NCBI GenBank assembly: GCA_937894665.1
Contig: CALAWF010000157.1
Coordinates: forward strand, 1 to 5,407
DNA from: an uncultured bacterium
GTDB lineage: Bacteria > Cyanobacteriota > Vampirovibrionia > Gastranaerophilales > Gastranaerophilaceae
Length of the DNA: 5,407 bases
Direction: 5' to 3'
The notes beneath the pieces were generated by a model. That model made no database searches. It saw nothing but the letters and a program-made list of their open reading frames with translations, and had not been told where the DNA came from. Shown in pieces: positions 1 to 4,555 of this stretch. Within the stretch, counting starts at the first letter, position 1. Each line of letters begins with the position of its first letter. A program made the position numbers and the translations under genes.

Positions 1-1127
1 CCACTTGTTCCATTGATTTGCCCGCCAAAGAATAAACCTTGGATTTTCTTTGACATCAATGAGTGTGTTGTTTGAACTGCGGGAACATAGTCATATTCAA
101 CAGCGTAAGCAGGTTTGATAATGTGAGCGTTTTCTAATCCTGGGAGGCTTCTAATCATACGAACTTGAACATCTGCAGGTAAACTTGTTGAAAAACCTTG
201 AATATAGATTTCATAAGTGCCAAGTCCTTCCGGTTCAATAAAAATGTGGTGAGAAGGATTTGAAGCAAATCTAACAATTTTATCTTCAATAGACGGACAG
301 TATCTAGGTCCAACACCATGGATAAGTCCTTGGTACATTGGCGATTTATCAAGGTTTGAACGAATAATTTCGTGTGTTTCTTCTGTTGTTCTTGTTAAAT
401 AACAAGGGTAAGTTTTTCTAATCGGACGATTAGGTTTGAAGGAGAAGAAACTCAACTCTTCATCTCCCGGTTGAATTGTCATTTTAGAATAGTCAATAGT
501 TCTTTTGTCAACTCTTGCAGGAGTTCCTGTTTTTAGTTTTTTAGTTTCAATTCCTAATTTGTGCAATGAATCAGACAAACCGATTGCGGCTTTTTCACCT
601 AGTCTTCCTGCACTATAAGAACGCAAACCTACAAAAATACGACCTTCGAGGGATGTACCGGTTGTTAGGACAACAGCTTTAGTGGAATACTCAATACCAA
701 ATTCGTCAACAGCTCCAACGATTTTGCCGTTTTTTGCTTTTAGTTCAGTGATACAACATTGTTTTAGGTAAATATTTTCGTTACTTTCGATTAAGTTTCT
801 CATATAACGAGAATATTCCGCCTTGTCAGATTGAGCTCGTAATGCTCTAACTGCAGGTCCTTTAGATGAATTAAGAACCTTCATTTGCAAATATGTGGCG
901 TCGGTAACTTCACCCATAACACCACCTAAAGCGTCAATTTCACGAACTAACGTAGATTTTGCAGGTCCACCTACAGCGGGGTTACAAGGTTGTAATGCAA
1001 TATTGTCAAGATTAAGTGTACAAAGTAACACTTTCATCCCAAGTCTTGCACAAGCCATAGCAGCTTCGCAACCGGCGTGTCCTGCACCTACAACGATTAT
1101 ATCGAATTTGTTTTTTAAGTAATCCAT
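1..1127 (-). CDS. mnmG: tRNA uridine-5-carboxymethylaminomethyl modification enzyme MnmG (GidA), N-terminal part
   Basis: MnmG works with the GTPase MnmE in the cytoplasm to install the (carboxymethyl)aminomethyl group on U34 of certain tRNAs, using FAD, NADH and methylenetetrahydrofolate. The translation shows an FAD-binding Rossmann start, GAGHAG at residues 14-19. It also shows the family block CNPAVGGPAKS followed by REIDALGG, then GPAVRALRAQ, KTGTPAR, GPRYCPSIEDKI, IFIEPEGL and, at the window edge, GLFFGGQINGTSG. About 375 codons are present; the family is usually about 620 residues, so the C-terminal MnmE/tRNA-binding part lies outside the window. The ATG at 1125-1127 puts the Rossmann motif at the usual distance from the N terminus. 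There is no Shine-Dalgarno sequence before it; a TATAAT box lies six bases upstream, so the mRNA may be leaderless. The PAKS form of the motif recalls cyanobacterial MnmG (from memory). No frame damage is seen. Confidence 0.97.
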   Translation of the reverse strand, partial: MDYLKNKFDIIVVGAGHAGCEAAMACARLGMKVLLCTLNLDNIALQPCNPAVGGPAKSTLVREIDALGGVMGEVTDATYLQMKVLNSSKGPAVRALRAQSDKAEYSRYMRNLIESNENIYLKQCCITELKAKNGKIVGAVDEFGIEYSTKAVVLTTGTSLEGRIFVGLRSYSAGRLGEKAAIGLSDSLHKLGIETKKLKTGTPARVDKRTIDYSKMTIQPGDEELSFFSFKPNRPIRKTYPCYLTRTTEETHEIIRSNLDKSPMYQGLIHGVGPRYCPSIEDKIVRFASNPSHHIFIEPEGLGTYEIYIQGFSTSLPADVQVRMIRSLPGLENAHIIKPAYAVEYDYVPAVQTTHSLMSKKIQGLFFGGQINGTS

Positions 1128-1133
1128 AACAAT

Positions 1134-1139
1134 ATTATA
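1134..1139 (-). promoter_or_regulatory. Candidate -10 box of mnmG (leaderless geometry)
   Basis: On the minus strand this reads TATAAT, followed by six bases (ATTGTT) and then the mnmG ATG. If it is a sigma-70 -10 box, transcription would begin at or next to the A of the start codon. The expected -35 position (1157-1162, 17-base spacer) reads AGGCAA, a poor match. The call therefore rests on the perfect -10 hexamer and the absence of a ribosome binding site. The alternative is a chance hit in AT-rich DNA, with mnmG transcribed from upstream of the microprotein gene. Confidence 0.4.
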
Positions 1140-1219
1140 AAGCAAACAAACCCTGATTGCCTTATTTTTAGTTTTGGTCCGTTACGTTTTTAATAATTTT
1201 TTGCATAACAATCTAACGC

Positions 1220-1244
1220 TTAAACTATTAAACGTACATTAAAC
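1220..1244. repeat. Three TTAAAC direct repeats upstream of mnmG
   Basis: TTAAAC occurs at 1220-1225, 1228-1233 and 1239-1244, that is GTTTAA three times on the mnmG-sense strand, with start-to-start spacings of 8 and 11 bases. This lies in the 179-base gap (1128-1306) between the microprotein gene and mnmG, where I see no gene and no convincing terminator. Tandem hexamers about one helical turn apart can bind response regulators, but the DNA is AT-rich and chance is a real alternative. Confidence 0.25.
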
Positions 1245-1306
1245 ACTAAAAACAAACCATACACACTTCGTTGTCAAAAACGCTTAGGAAAATTTAATTT
1301 TAAGGT

Positions 1307-1399
1307 CTATCCTTCAGCAGTTAACTCTTCCCAGATGCTTGGAACTACAATTAATGCTGTGTAAACGATGAAACCGAATAAAATAAGATTAATTGCCAT
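1307..1399 (-). CDS. 30-residue single-pass membrane microprotein, unknown function
   Basis: The reading frame runs from the ATG at 1397-1399 to a TAG at 1307-1309. Residues 2-20 are almost wholly hydrophobic (AINLILFGFIVYTALIVVP), enough for one transmembrane helix. The tail SIWEELTAEG is short and acidic. The start is supported by one of the best ribosome binding sites in the window: AAAGGAGGT, with GGAGG ending five bases before the ATG. A reasonable promoter lies just upstream. It reads toward mnmG, whose start is 180 bases downstream, and diverges from the zinc-ribbon gene. I do not recognise the family. Small membrane peptides of this size are often accessory subunits of respiratory, transport or photosystem-type complexes, but nothing here identifies a partner. 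Length alone would not justify the call; the ribosome binding site plus a clean hydrophobic helix does. Confidence 0.65.
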   Translation of the reverse strand: MAINLILFGFIVYTALIVVPSIWEELTAEG

Positions 1400-1403
1400 G
1401 ATA

Positions 1404-1412
1404 ACCTCCTTT
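1404..1412 (-). promoter_or_regulatory. Strong ribosome binding site of the 30-residue microprotein
   Basis: The minus strand reads AAAGGAGGT followed by TATC and the ATG. This is close to a full complement of the 3' end of bacterial 16S rRNA at good spacing. It is the main evidence that the short reading frame is translated, and it contrasts with mnmG, the zinc ribbon and the 68-residue gene, which have none. Confidence 0.8.
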
Positions 1413-1419
1413 GGTTACA

Positions 1420-1448
1420 CATATATTAATCCCACTTTTTGATGTAAA
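1420..1448 (-). promoter_or_regulatory. Candidate sigma-70 promoter of the microprotein gene
   Basis: On the minus strand the -35 box is TTTACA (1443-1448, five of six to consensus), the spacer is 17 bases and the -10 is TATATG (1420-1425, four of six). Transcription would start just upstream of the ribosome binding site, giving a 5' leader of roughly 15 bases. It is inferred from consensus only. Confidence 0.45.
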
Positions 1449-1507
1449 ATAACAATTAATAGTACAAATATAGGAAAAGTTTACAAAACTTAATACAAAT
1501 TATTGAG

Positions 1508-1795
1508 ATGAAAGAATTTACACAAAAGGATATAAATACACTATTTTCGGGGCTTTGCTGTTCTCGCTGCAAAAATGAATTTACAAAAAATTCTATAAAA
1601 ATTTTGGAAAGGGATTGCGATATTTTGCTCTGTAGTTTATCATGCGAAAAATGTGGCAAGGATTTTGGCGAAGTTGTCTTTAATTTTAATCGAAATGCCA
1701 AGCATCATGAGCCTTTGGAGATAATTGAAGGACCTCCACCAATTTCTTATGATGATGTAATTGAGGCACATAGATTTATTCGGAAGAAATTATAA
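1508..1795 (+). CDS. Zinc-ribbon-like hypothetical protein, 95 residues
   Basis: Two CxxC knuckles are visible: C18-S-R-C21 near the N terminus and C46-E-K-C49 followed by glycine. The 24-residue linker is typical of a four-cysteine zinc ribbon. C17, C37 and C42 are extra cysteines. The C-terminal part contains GPPPISYDDVIEAHRFI, probably a short helix. No signal peptide or membrane segment is seen. I recall similar small proteins as conserved hypotheticals in Gastranaerophilales but cannot give a function; nucleic-acid binding or a protein-contact role would be usual for such a fold. The ATG at 1508 is the only plausible start, because no ATG, GTG or TTG lies between it and the upstream in-frame stop at 1460-1462. 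No clear Shine-Dalgarno sequence is present. The gene is convergent with the pseudopilin and overlaps its end by six bases. Confidence 0.85.
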   Translation: MKEFTQKDINTLFSGLCCSRCKNEFTKNSIKILERDCDILLCSLSCEKCGKDFGEVVFNFNRNAKHHEPLEIIEGPPPISYDDVIEAHRFIRKKL

Positions 1796-2362
1796 TTTTA
1801 GCTCTTTGACAATCTTTTTGAAGTAGTCCGGATCATCGATTGCTTTTTTAGTACAAGCAATTCCGTTGAAAGATGAGCTTTTATCTTTGTTACAATATTC
1901 GTCTGTGTCTTTATATGTGGTGTTTGTGCTTCCCATTGCTGTTAATCCGCTATCAAGGACTTCAAATGTAAATAAATCTGCTCCCCAAATGTTTGGCTTA
2001 TTATTGAAGCCGTTTATATCTACCGAAATCCATAATCGCCCTTGGTAATTCTCAACCAGGACTAATGAACCGTTTTGCAAGCCGAATTGACCATCATCAA
2101 ACCAGTTATATGCAACTTTTCCACTTCTATTTAATGTTTTGTATCCCACAGTGTCGTTGGTGTTGTAACAAGGCAAATGTCTTTTCATTGAACTTGTTAT
2201 TGAATTTCCGCAATCTATAGTGCCTTGAAAATATCGCATATATGTTTTGTAAAAAGTTTTGGAGTCTGTATATTCGCTCGGGTCAGTAGATACATCATCT
2301 GCTAACATCAACCTGTATGCTTGGAGTACGGTTGAATGAGCCTTCATAAATTGGGTTTTCAT
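1790..2362 (-). CDS. Pseudopilin (type IV pilin/type II secretion-like), C-terminal globular part, frame-separated from its leader
   Basis: This frame encodes 190 residues of the soluble head of a pseudopilin. It begins MKTQFMKAHSTVLQAYRLM, the amphipathic continuation of a pilin N-terminal helix. Later come NWFDDGQFGLQNGSLVLVE and the block SVDINGFNNKPNIWGADLFTF, typical of pseudopilin heads, with cysteines (DCGN, PCYN, EYCN, IACT) suggesting disulfides outside the membrane. The ATG at 2360-2362 is probably not a real start: the segment joins the leader-bearing frame (2295-2474) after residue 37 if one base is removed from the AAAAG at 2363-2367. The restored protein would be 227 residues, normal for the family. 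On its own this part lacks the prepilin leader and membrane helix, and has no ribosome binding site. The stop shares the TTATAA at 1790-1795 with the convergent zinc-ribbon gene. Confidence 0.9.
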   Translation of the reverse strand: MKTQFMKAHSTVLQAYRLMLADDVSTDPSEYTDSKTFYKTYMRYFQGTIDCGNSITSSMKRHLPCYNTNDTVGYKTLNRSGKVAYNWFDDGQFGLQNGSLVLVENYQGRLWISVDINGFNNKPNIWGADLFTFEVLDSGLTAMGSTNTTYKDTDEYCNKDKSSSFNGIACTKKAIDDPDYFKKIVKELKL

Positions 2363-2474
2363 CTTTTGCTGCCTTGATATTTGTCATAAGTGTCGGAATT
2401 GTCATCGCTGCAACAACTCCGATAATTCCAAGTGTAATCAAGACCTCTGCAAGAGTAAAACCTGTTTTTCTCAT
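2295..2474 (-). CDS. Pseudopilin, prepilin leader and membrane helix part (frameshifted)
   Basis: The frame starts at the ATG at 2472-2474 with a short basic leader, MRKTG, then FTLAEVLITLGIIGVVAAM. This is a class III prepilin signal: prepilin peptidase would cut after G5, and E10 is the conserved glutamate at mature position 5. The hydrophobic helix continues to about residue 30, followed by TNIKAAK. After residue 37 this frame loses family similarity and stops at the TGA at 2295-2297, for 59 residues in all, while the head domain continues in another frame (1790-2362). An extra A in the A4 run at 2364-2367 explains it: with three As the reading is AAKMKTQF, as expected. The ribosome binding site GAGAGGAG (2481-2488) and a consensus promoter upstream are intact. 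As written, only a membrane stub would be made. A sequencing error, a recent mutation or phase variation are all possible. Confidence 0.87.
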   Translation of the reverse strand: MRKTGFTLAEVLITLGIIGVVAAMTIPTLMTNIKAAKDENPIYEGSFNRTPSIQVDVSR

Positions 2475-2480
2475 TAAAAA

Positions 2481-2488
2481 CTCCTCTC
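2481..2488 (-). promoter_or_regulatory. Ribosome binding site of the pseudopilin
   Basis: The minus strand reads GAGAGGAG, then TTTTTA, then ATG. It fixes the start at 2472-2474, which also gives a prepilin leader of exactly the expected short basic form. No comparable site precedes the ATG at 2360-2362. Confidence 0.8.
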
Positions 2489-2524
2489 AATTATTTAATA
2501 CTATTCTTAATAAATAAAGAAAAA

Positions 2525-2540
2525 TCATTATATATCATGA
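2525..2540. repeat. Imperfect palindrome over the pseudopilin transcription start
   Basis: The sequence TCATTATATATCATGA is palindromic except at one symmetric pair of positions (TCATnATATATnATGA). It covers the predicted start point of the pseudopilin transcript (about 2536), where a bound repressor could block initiation. AT-rich DNA makes such palindromes fairly common, so this is tentative. Confidence 0.3.
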
Positions 2541-2542
2541 AA

Positions 2543-2571
2543 ATTATATTTAGATTTATAAAATCTGTCAA
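2543..2571 (-). promoter_or_regulatory. Perfect-consensus sigma-70 promoter of the pseudopilin
   Basis: On the minus strand TTGACA (2566-2571) is followed by a 17-base spacer and TATAAT (2543-2548): both hexamers perfect and optimal spacing. The start would be near 2536, giving a 5' leader of about 62 bases before the ATG. Such a strong core promoter usually needs repression, and a perfect inverted repeat lies in the spacer. Confidence 0.85.
2552..2566. promoter_or_regulatory. Inverted repeat in promoter spacer, candidate operator
   Basis: AGATTT-ATA-AAATCT is a perfect inverted repeat with 6-base arms and a 3-base centre. It fills the spacer and touches the -35 of the pseudopilin promoter, and it covers the candidate -35 of the divergent 68-residue gene. 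This is a classic place for a repressor site serving two divergent genes. The adjacent helix-turn-helix-like protein is the obvious candidate ligand, but that link is inference. Confidence 0.5.
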
Positions 2572-2583
2572 GTTTTATATAAT
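2555..2583 (+). promoter_or_regulatory. Candidate promoter of the 68-residue gene (leaderless geometry)
   Basis: TTTATA (2555-2560, four of six) is followed by a 17-base spacer and a perfect TATAAT (2578-2583). Six bases later is the ATG at 2590, so transcription would start at the start codon. It faces and interleaves with the pseudopilin promoter: each -35 lies in the other's spacer, so polymerase could not occupy both at once. Confidence 0.55.
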
Positions 2584-2589
2584 TAATAA

Positions 2590-2796
2590 ATGGACGTAAG
2601 AAATGAACTAAAGTATATATTAGGAAAAGAGGCAATTACATTGACCAAAATGGCAGAGCTTATGACCGAGAAAACCGGTCGAAAATATACGGTCAATAGT
2701 CTTTCCGGAAAGTTGCTGCGTAAGAGTATAACGCTGGATGAAACAAGCGAATTGCTTGATATTATAGGGTACCATGTCGAATTTGTAAAAAATTAA
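2590..2796 (+). CDS. Small helix-turn-helix-like protein, 68 residues
   Basis: The protein reads as four or five short helices. KYILGKEAITLTKMAELM (residues 8-25) looks like the first half of a Cro/XRE-type fold, TVNSLSGKLLRKSIT (about 34-48) like a recognition helix region rich in basic and polar residues, and the end, LDIIGYHVEFVKN, is a helix plus strand. I recall close relatives as small hypothetical proteins in gut Firmicutes and Melainabacteria, variously annotated; no specific function is known to me. A DNA-binding regulator is the best guess, but no family signature proves it. The ATG at 2590 lacks a Shine-Dalgarno sequence and sits six bases after a TATAAT box. The gene diverges from the pseudopilin and ends 31 bases before a strong terminator, so it is a single-gene transcript that may repress itself and the pseudopilin. 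Confidence 0.75.
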   Translation: MDVRNELKYILGKEAITLTKMAELMTEKTGRKYTVNSLSGKLLRKSITLDETSELLDIIGYHVEFVKN

Positions 2797-2827
2797 ACGA
2801 GTAAAATTTACATTAAAATTGCTATAA

Positions 2828-2861
2828 AAAAATACCACAGCCGTTTGGTTGTGGTATTTTT
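2828..2861 (+). terminator. Rho-independent terminator after the 68-residue gene
   Basis: ACCACAGCC (2834-2842) pairs with GGTTGTGGT (2847-2855) around a GTTT loop, with one G-T pair. The flanking A run and T run extend the stem, and the 3' side is TATTTTTA. It starts 31 bases after the stop codon. A TTG-initiated extension of the next gene would begin inside the loop, which argues against that longer start. Confidence 0.92.
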
Positions 2862-2885
2862 ATCAAAAATTACGCAATTTTTGAT
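2862..2885. repeat. Perfect 10-base inverted repeat after the terminator
   Basis: ATCAAAAATT (2862-2871) and AATTTTTGAT (2876-2885) are perfect complements around ACGC. It directly abuts the terminator and lies just upstream of a TATAAA (2901-2906) that could be the -10 of the HELEH gene. It could be an operator over that gene's -35 region or a second weak hairpin; it has no GC stem and no T run of its own. Confidence 0.5.
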
Positions 2886-2924
2886 TCTAAAATGTTTTTA
2901 TATAAATATAGGGGATATATTTAT

Positions 2925-2930
2925 AGGAGA
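2925..2930 (+). promoter_or_regulatory. Ribosome binding site that decides the start of the HELEH protein
   Basis: AGGAGA is followed by four bases (AAAA) and then the ATG at 2935-2937. The frame stays open further upstream, but that extension would begin at a TTG inside the terminator loop at 2845. The site at 2925-2930 makes 2935 the clear choice. Confidence 0.8.
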
Positions 2931-2934
2931 AAAA

Positions 2935-3984
2935 ATGGGGATTTATCGTTTATTCTTTAGGGCTACAGGTCTAATGCCGAGAAAAGAAATCGTGCGGACT
3001 TGTAAAAATATCGGCAAAGACCTTGCACAAGAACTAAAACCAGGGGAAACTGTTAATCCTGCAAGAGTTCAGGAATTAGTTGCTAAACGTATAGGGAAAA
3101 AGAACGCTGCGAAAATAGAAATTAGTGATAATTTTAACATTTTTCAACGTTATGCGGAAGATTTGGGTATTCCAAAAAATTTGACAAAATCATATTTTAC
3201 AGGTTCAAAATCTGCAGTATTACCAAATCCAAAAGCATCAAAAACTCTATTGTCTTTAAGAACAAACTCAATGGGAACAAGTGAAGCTATAAATACAACA
3301 ACACATGAATTAGAACATGTTTTATTTAAACAATTTAGTCCAAGAGCGAGTTTGGAAAAATTATATATTAAATTACGAGGTCAGAAATGGCTTGATAATT
3401 ATATAAAAAAATATGCAAATATTATAAATCATAAATGTTTTTCTATGCAACAATTATTGTTAAGATTCAGTAATTTGGGGCTTGCGGCAAATAATGGTTA
3501 TACTGAAAATGTATTAACCAATGTTGGATTACACTCCCAGATGAAATTAAAAAATGTAACTACTAAAGATTTTTTAAATGGATTAATACAAAGAAATATT
3601 GAGAAACCCGCAGATGCAAAACTAAACCTTAAAATATTAAAAGCTGTAAGAAATACATTGAAAGATGAATCTAGAGCCTATAAAGTTGGCGGAGCAAGTG
3701 AGCGTTATTTTGATGTACAACACGGTTCAGTAAATCAAAATCCAACAAAATCAGAAATGATGGCTTATCTGTATGACAATACAATTAGCGTTTTGAATAA
3801 AAGAATTAGGCACGCAAAGATTGAGAGGTTGAAATCATTAATTTATCCGACAAAATTAAAACAAAAATTACTGACTCCGAAAATTTTATCAGAAACGGTA
3901 AATTCTGATGGTGTAATTATTCAAGAAATGTCAATGAATAGTAAAAAAGTAAAAGTTACAACTTCAGAAGTTCAAAAAAAGTGA
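2935..3984 (+). CDS. Uncharacterised protein with HExxH zinc-metallopeptidase motif, 349 residues
   Basis: The motif TTTHELEHVLF (HELEH at residues 124-128) fits HExxH, where the two histidines bind zinc and the glutamate is the catalytic base. A third ligand is not certain; two later ExxAY motifs, E245-S-R-A-Y249 and E274-M-M-A-Y278, are candidates of the gluzincin type. Residues 1-60 are basic and helical (MPRKEIVRTCKNIGKDLAQEL), and the C-terminal 60 residues are lysine-rich. There is no signal peptide or membrane helix, so as written the protein is cytoplasmic unless exported by another route. I do not recognise a named family; substrate and role are unknown. It stands alone between two strong hairpins, with its own ribosome binding site and a possible TATAAA -10 at 2901-2906, so it is probably a single-gene transcript. 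A weak inverted repeat (3968-3974 with 3982-3988) spans its stop codon. Confidence 0.85.
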   Translation: MGIYRLFFRATGLMPRKEIVRTCKNIGKDLAQELKPGETVNPARVQELVAKRIGKKNAAKIEISDNFNIFQRYAEDLGIPKNLTKSYFTGSKSAVLPNPKASKTLLSLRTNSMGTSEAINTTTHELEHVLFKQFSPRASLEKLYIKLRGQKWLDNYIKKYANIINHKCFSMQQLLLRFSNLGLAANNGYTENVLTNVGLHSQMKLKNVTTKDFLNGLIQRNIEKPADAKLNLKILKAVRNTLKDESRAYKVGGASERYFDVQHGSVNQNPTKSEMMAYLYDNTISVLNKRIRHAKIERLKSLIYPTKLKQKLLTPKILSETVNSDGVIIQEMSMNSKKVKVTTSEVQKK

Positions 3985-4026
3985 ACTTTCAAAAGGGGTG
4001 TTAGATGCACTAAGTTGATAAATAAA

Positions 4027-4057
4027 AAGAGCCTTGAACTAAAAGTTCAAGGCTCTT
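4027..4057 (-). terminator. Rho-independent terminator of aspS
   Basis: A perfect 14-base-pair stem (4027-4040 with 4044-4057, core GAGCCTTGAACT) closes on a three-base loop. On the minus strand it is followed by TTTTTATTT, a proper T tract, 25 bases after the aspS stop. In the plus direction no T run follows, so it is at best a weak terminator for the convergent HELEH gene, which otherwise has none visible. Confidence 0.9.
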
Positions 4058-4081
4058 CTAATTATAAAATAAAATTATTAA

Positions 4082-4555
4082 TTATTGTTTAGGAGTTACA
4101 GTACTTTTGATATGTAATTCTCTCAACTGTTGCAATGAAGCAACTCCCGGAGCATCACTCATCAAGTCCTTAGCACCTGCATTCTTAGGGAATGCGATAA
4201 CATCACGGATAGAATCTGTTCTTGCAAGTAATGCAACCAATCTATCCAAACCGATAGCCAAACCTGCGTGAGGTGGAGTACCGTATTGAAGTGCGTTAAC
4301 CATAAATCCGAATTTTTGTTGAGCTTCTTCTTCTGTCAAACCTAATGCTTTGAAGATTTTCTTTTGAACTTCAGAAGAGTGGATTCTTACAGAACCCCCG
4401 CCCAATTCAGTTCCGTTATAAACGATGTCATAAGCGATAGATTTAACATTACCCAAATCTCCTGAATCTAATTTGTCTAAATCTTCAAGGTTAGGAGATG
4501 TGAATGGGTGGTGCATTGCCATATATCTGTCTTCTTCGTCGCTCCATTCAAACAT
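4082..4555 (-). CDS. aspS: Aspartyl-tRNA synthetase, C-terminal catalytic part (frame-separated)
   Basis: This frame carries the last third of a bacterial-type AspRS, the class IIb enzyme that charges tRNA-Asp with aspartate. Visible are MFEWSDEED, AMHHPFTSP, YDIVYNGTELGGGSVRIH and class II motif 3, GLAIGLDRLVALL, followed by RDVIAFPK and the usual C-terminal tail, ending at the TAA at 4082-4084. The apparent ATG at 4553-4555 is the methionine of the family block FPMFEW, an internal residue, and has no ribosome binding site. The preceding part of the enzyme is in another frame (4477-5407). Roughly 21 residues that normally lie between GRLRL and FPMFEW are missing at the join near 4556-4575, and the frame changes there. 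It cannot work alone because motifs 1 and 2 are in the other part. Confidence 0.95.
   Translation of the reverse strand: MFEWSDEEDRYMAMHHPFTSPNLEDLDKLDSGDLGNVKSIAYDIVYNGTELGGGSVRIHSSEVQKKIFKALGLTEEEAQQKFGFMVNALQYGTPPHAGLAIGLDRLVALLARTDSIRDVIAFPKNAGAKDLMSDAPGVASLQQLRELHIKSTVTPKQ

Noticed and set aside
155..352. Open frame of 65 codons on the minus strand
   Set aside because: It is an out-of-frame shadow inside mnmG on the same strand.
895..1122. Open frame of 75 codons on the plus strand
   Set aside because: It is antisense to the well-conserved N terminus of mnmG and has no recognisable product.
1272..1277. Perfect TTGACA on the minus strand upstream of mnmG
   Set aside because: At 16-18 bases downstream there is no acceptable -10 (TGTTTT or worse), so it is not a convincing promoter.
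1456..1701. Open frame of 81 codons on the minus strand
   Set aside because: It is antisense to the zinc-ribbon gene, which has paired CxxC motifs; the antisense product looks like AT-rich noise.
1866..2048. Open frame of 60 codons on the plus strand
   Set aside because: It is antisense to the pseudopilin head, which has clear family motifs.
2363..2367. Programmed ribosomal frameshift site in the pseudopilin
   Set aside because: There is no slippery heptamer, nearby in-frame stop or stimulatory structure, and the A4 run is too short for usual transcriptional slippage; a plain one-base insertion is simpler.
2620..2838. Open frame of 72 codons on the minus strand
   Set aside because: It is antisense to the 68-residue gene and would start within the terminator stem; it has no ribosome binding site.
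2845..2934. A 30-residue N-terminal extension of the HELEH protein starting at TTG 2845, hydrophobic enough to resemble a signal peptide
   Set aside because: It would start inside the loop of a strong terminator, and the ATG at 2935 has a good ribosome binding site at 2925-2930.
3961..3981. The HELEH protein ends in SEVQKK, the same peptide as found inside AspRS (minus strand near 4361-4380), with similar DNA
   Set aside because: The match is only about 20 bases in low-complexity codons and includes a self-complementary CTTCnGAAG; it is most simply a coincidence, not a duplicated segment.
3968..3988. Inverted repeat AAGTTCA/TGAACTT over the stop codon of the HELEH gene
   Set aside because: It is a seven-base AT-rich stem with no T run after it; too weak to call a terminator.
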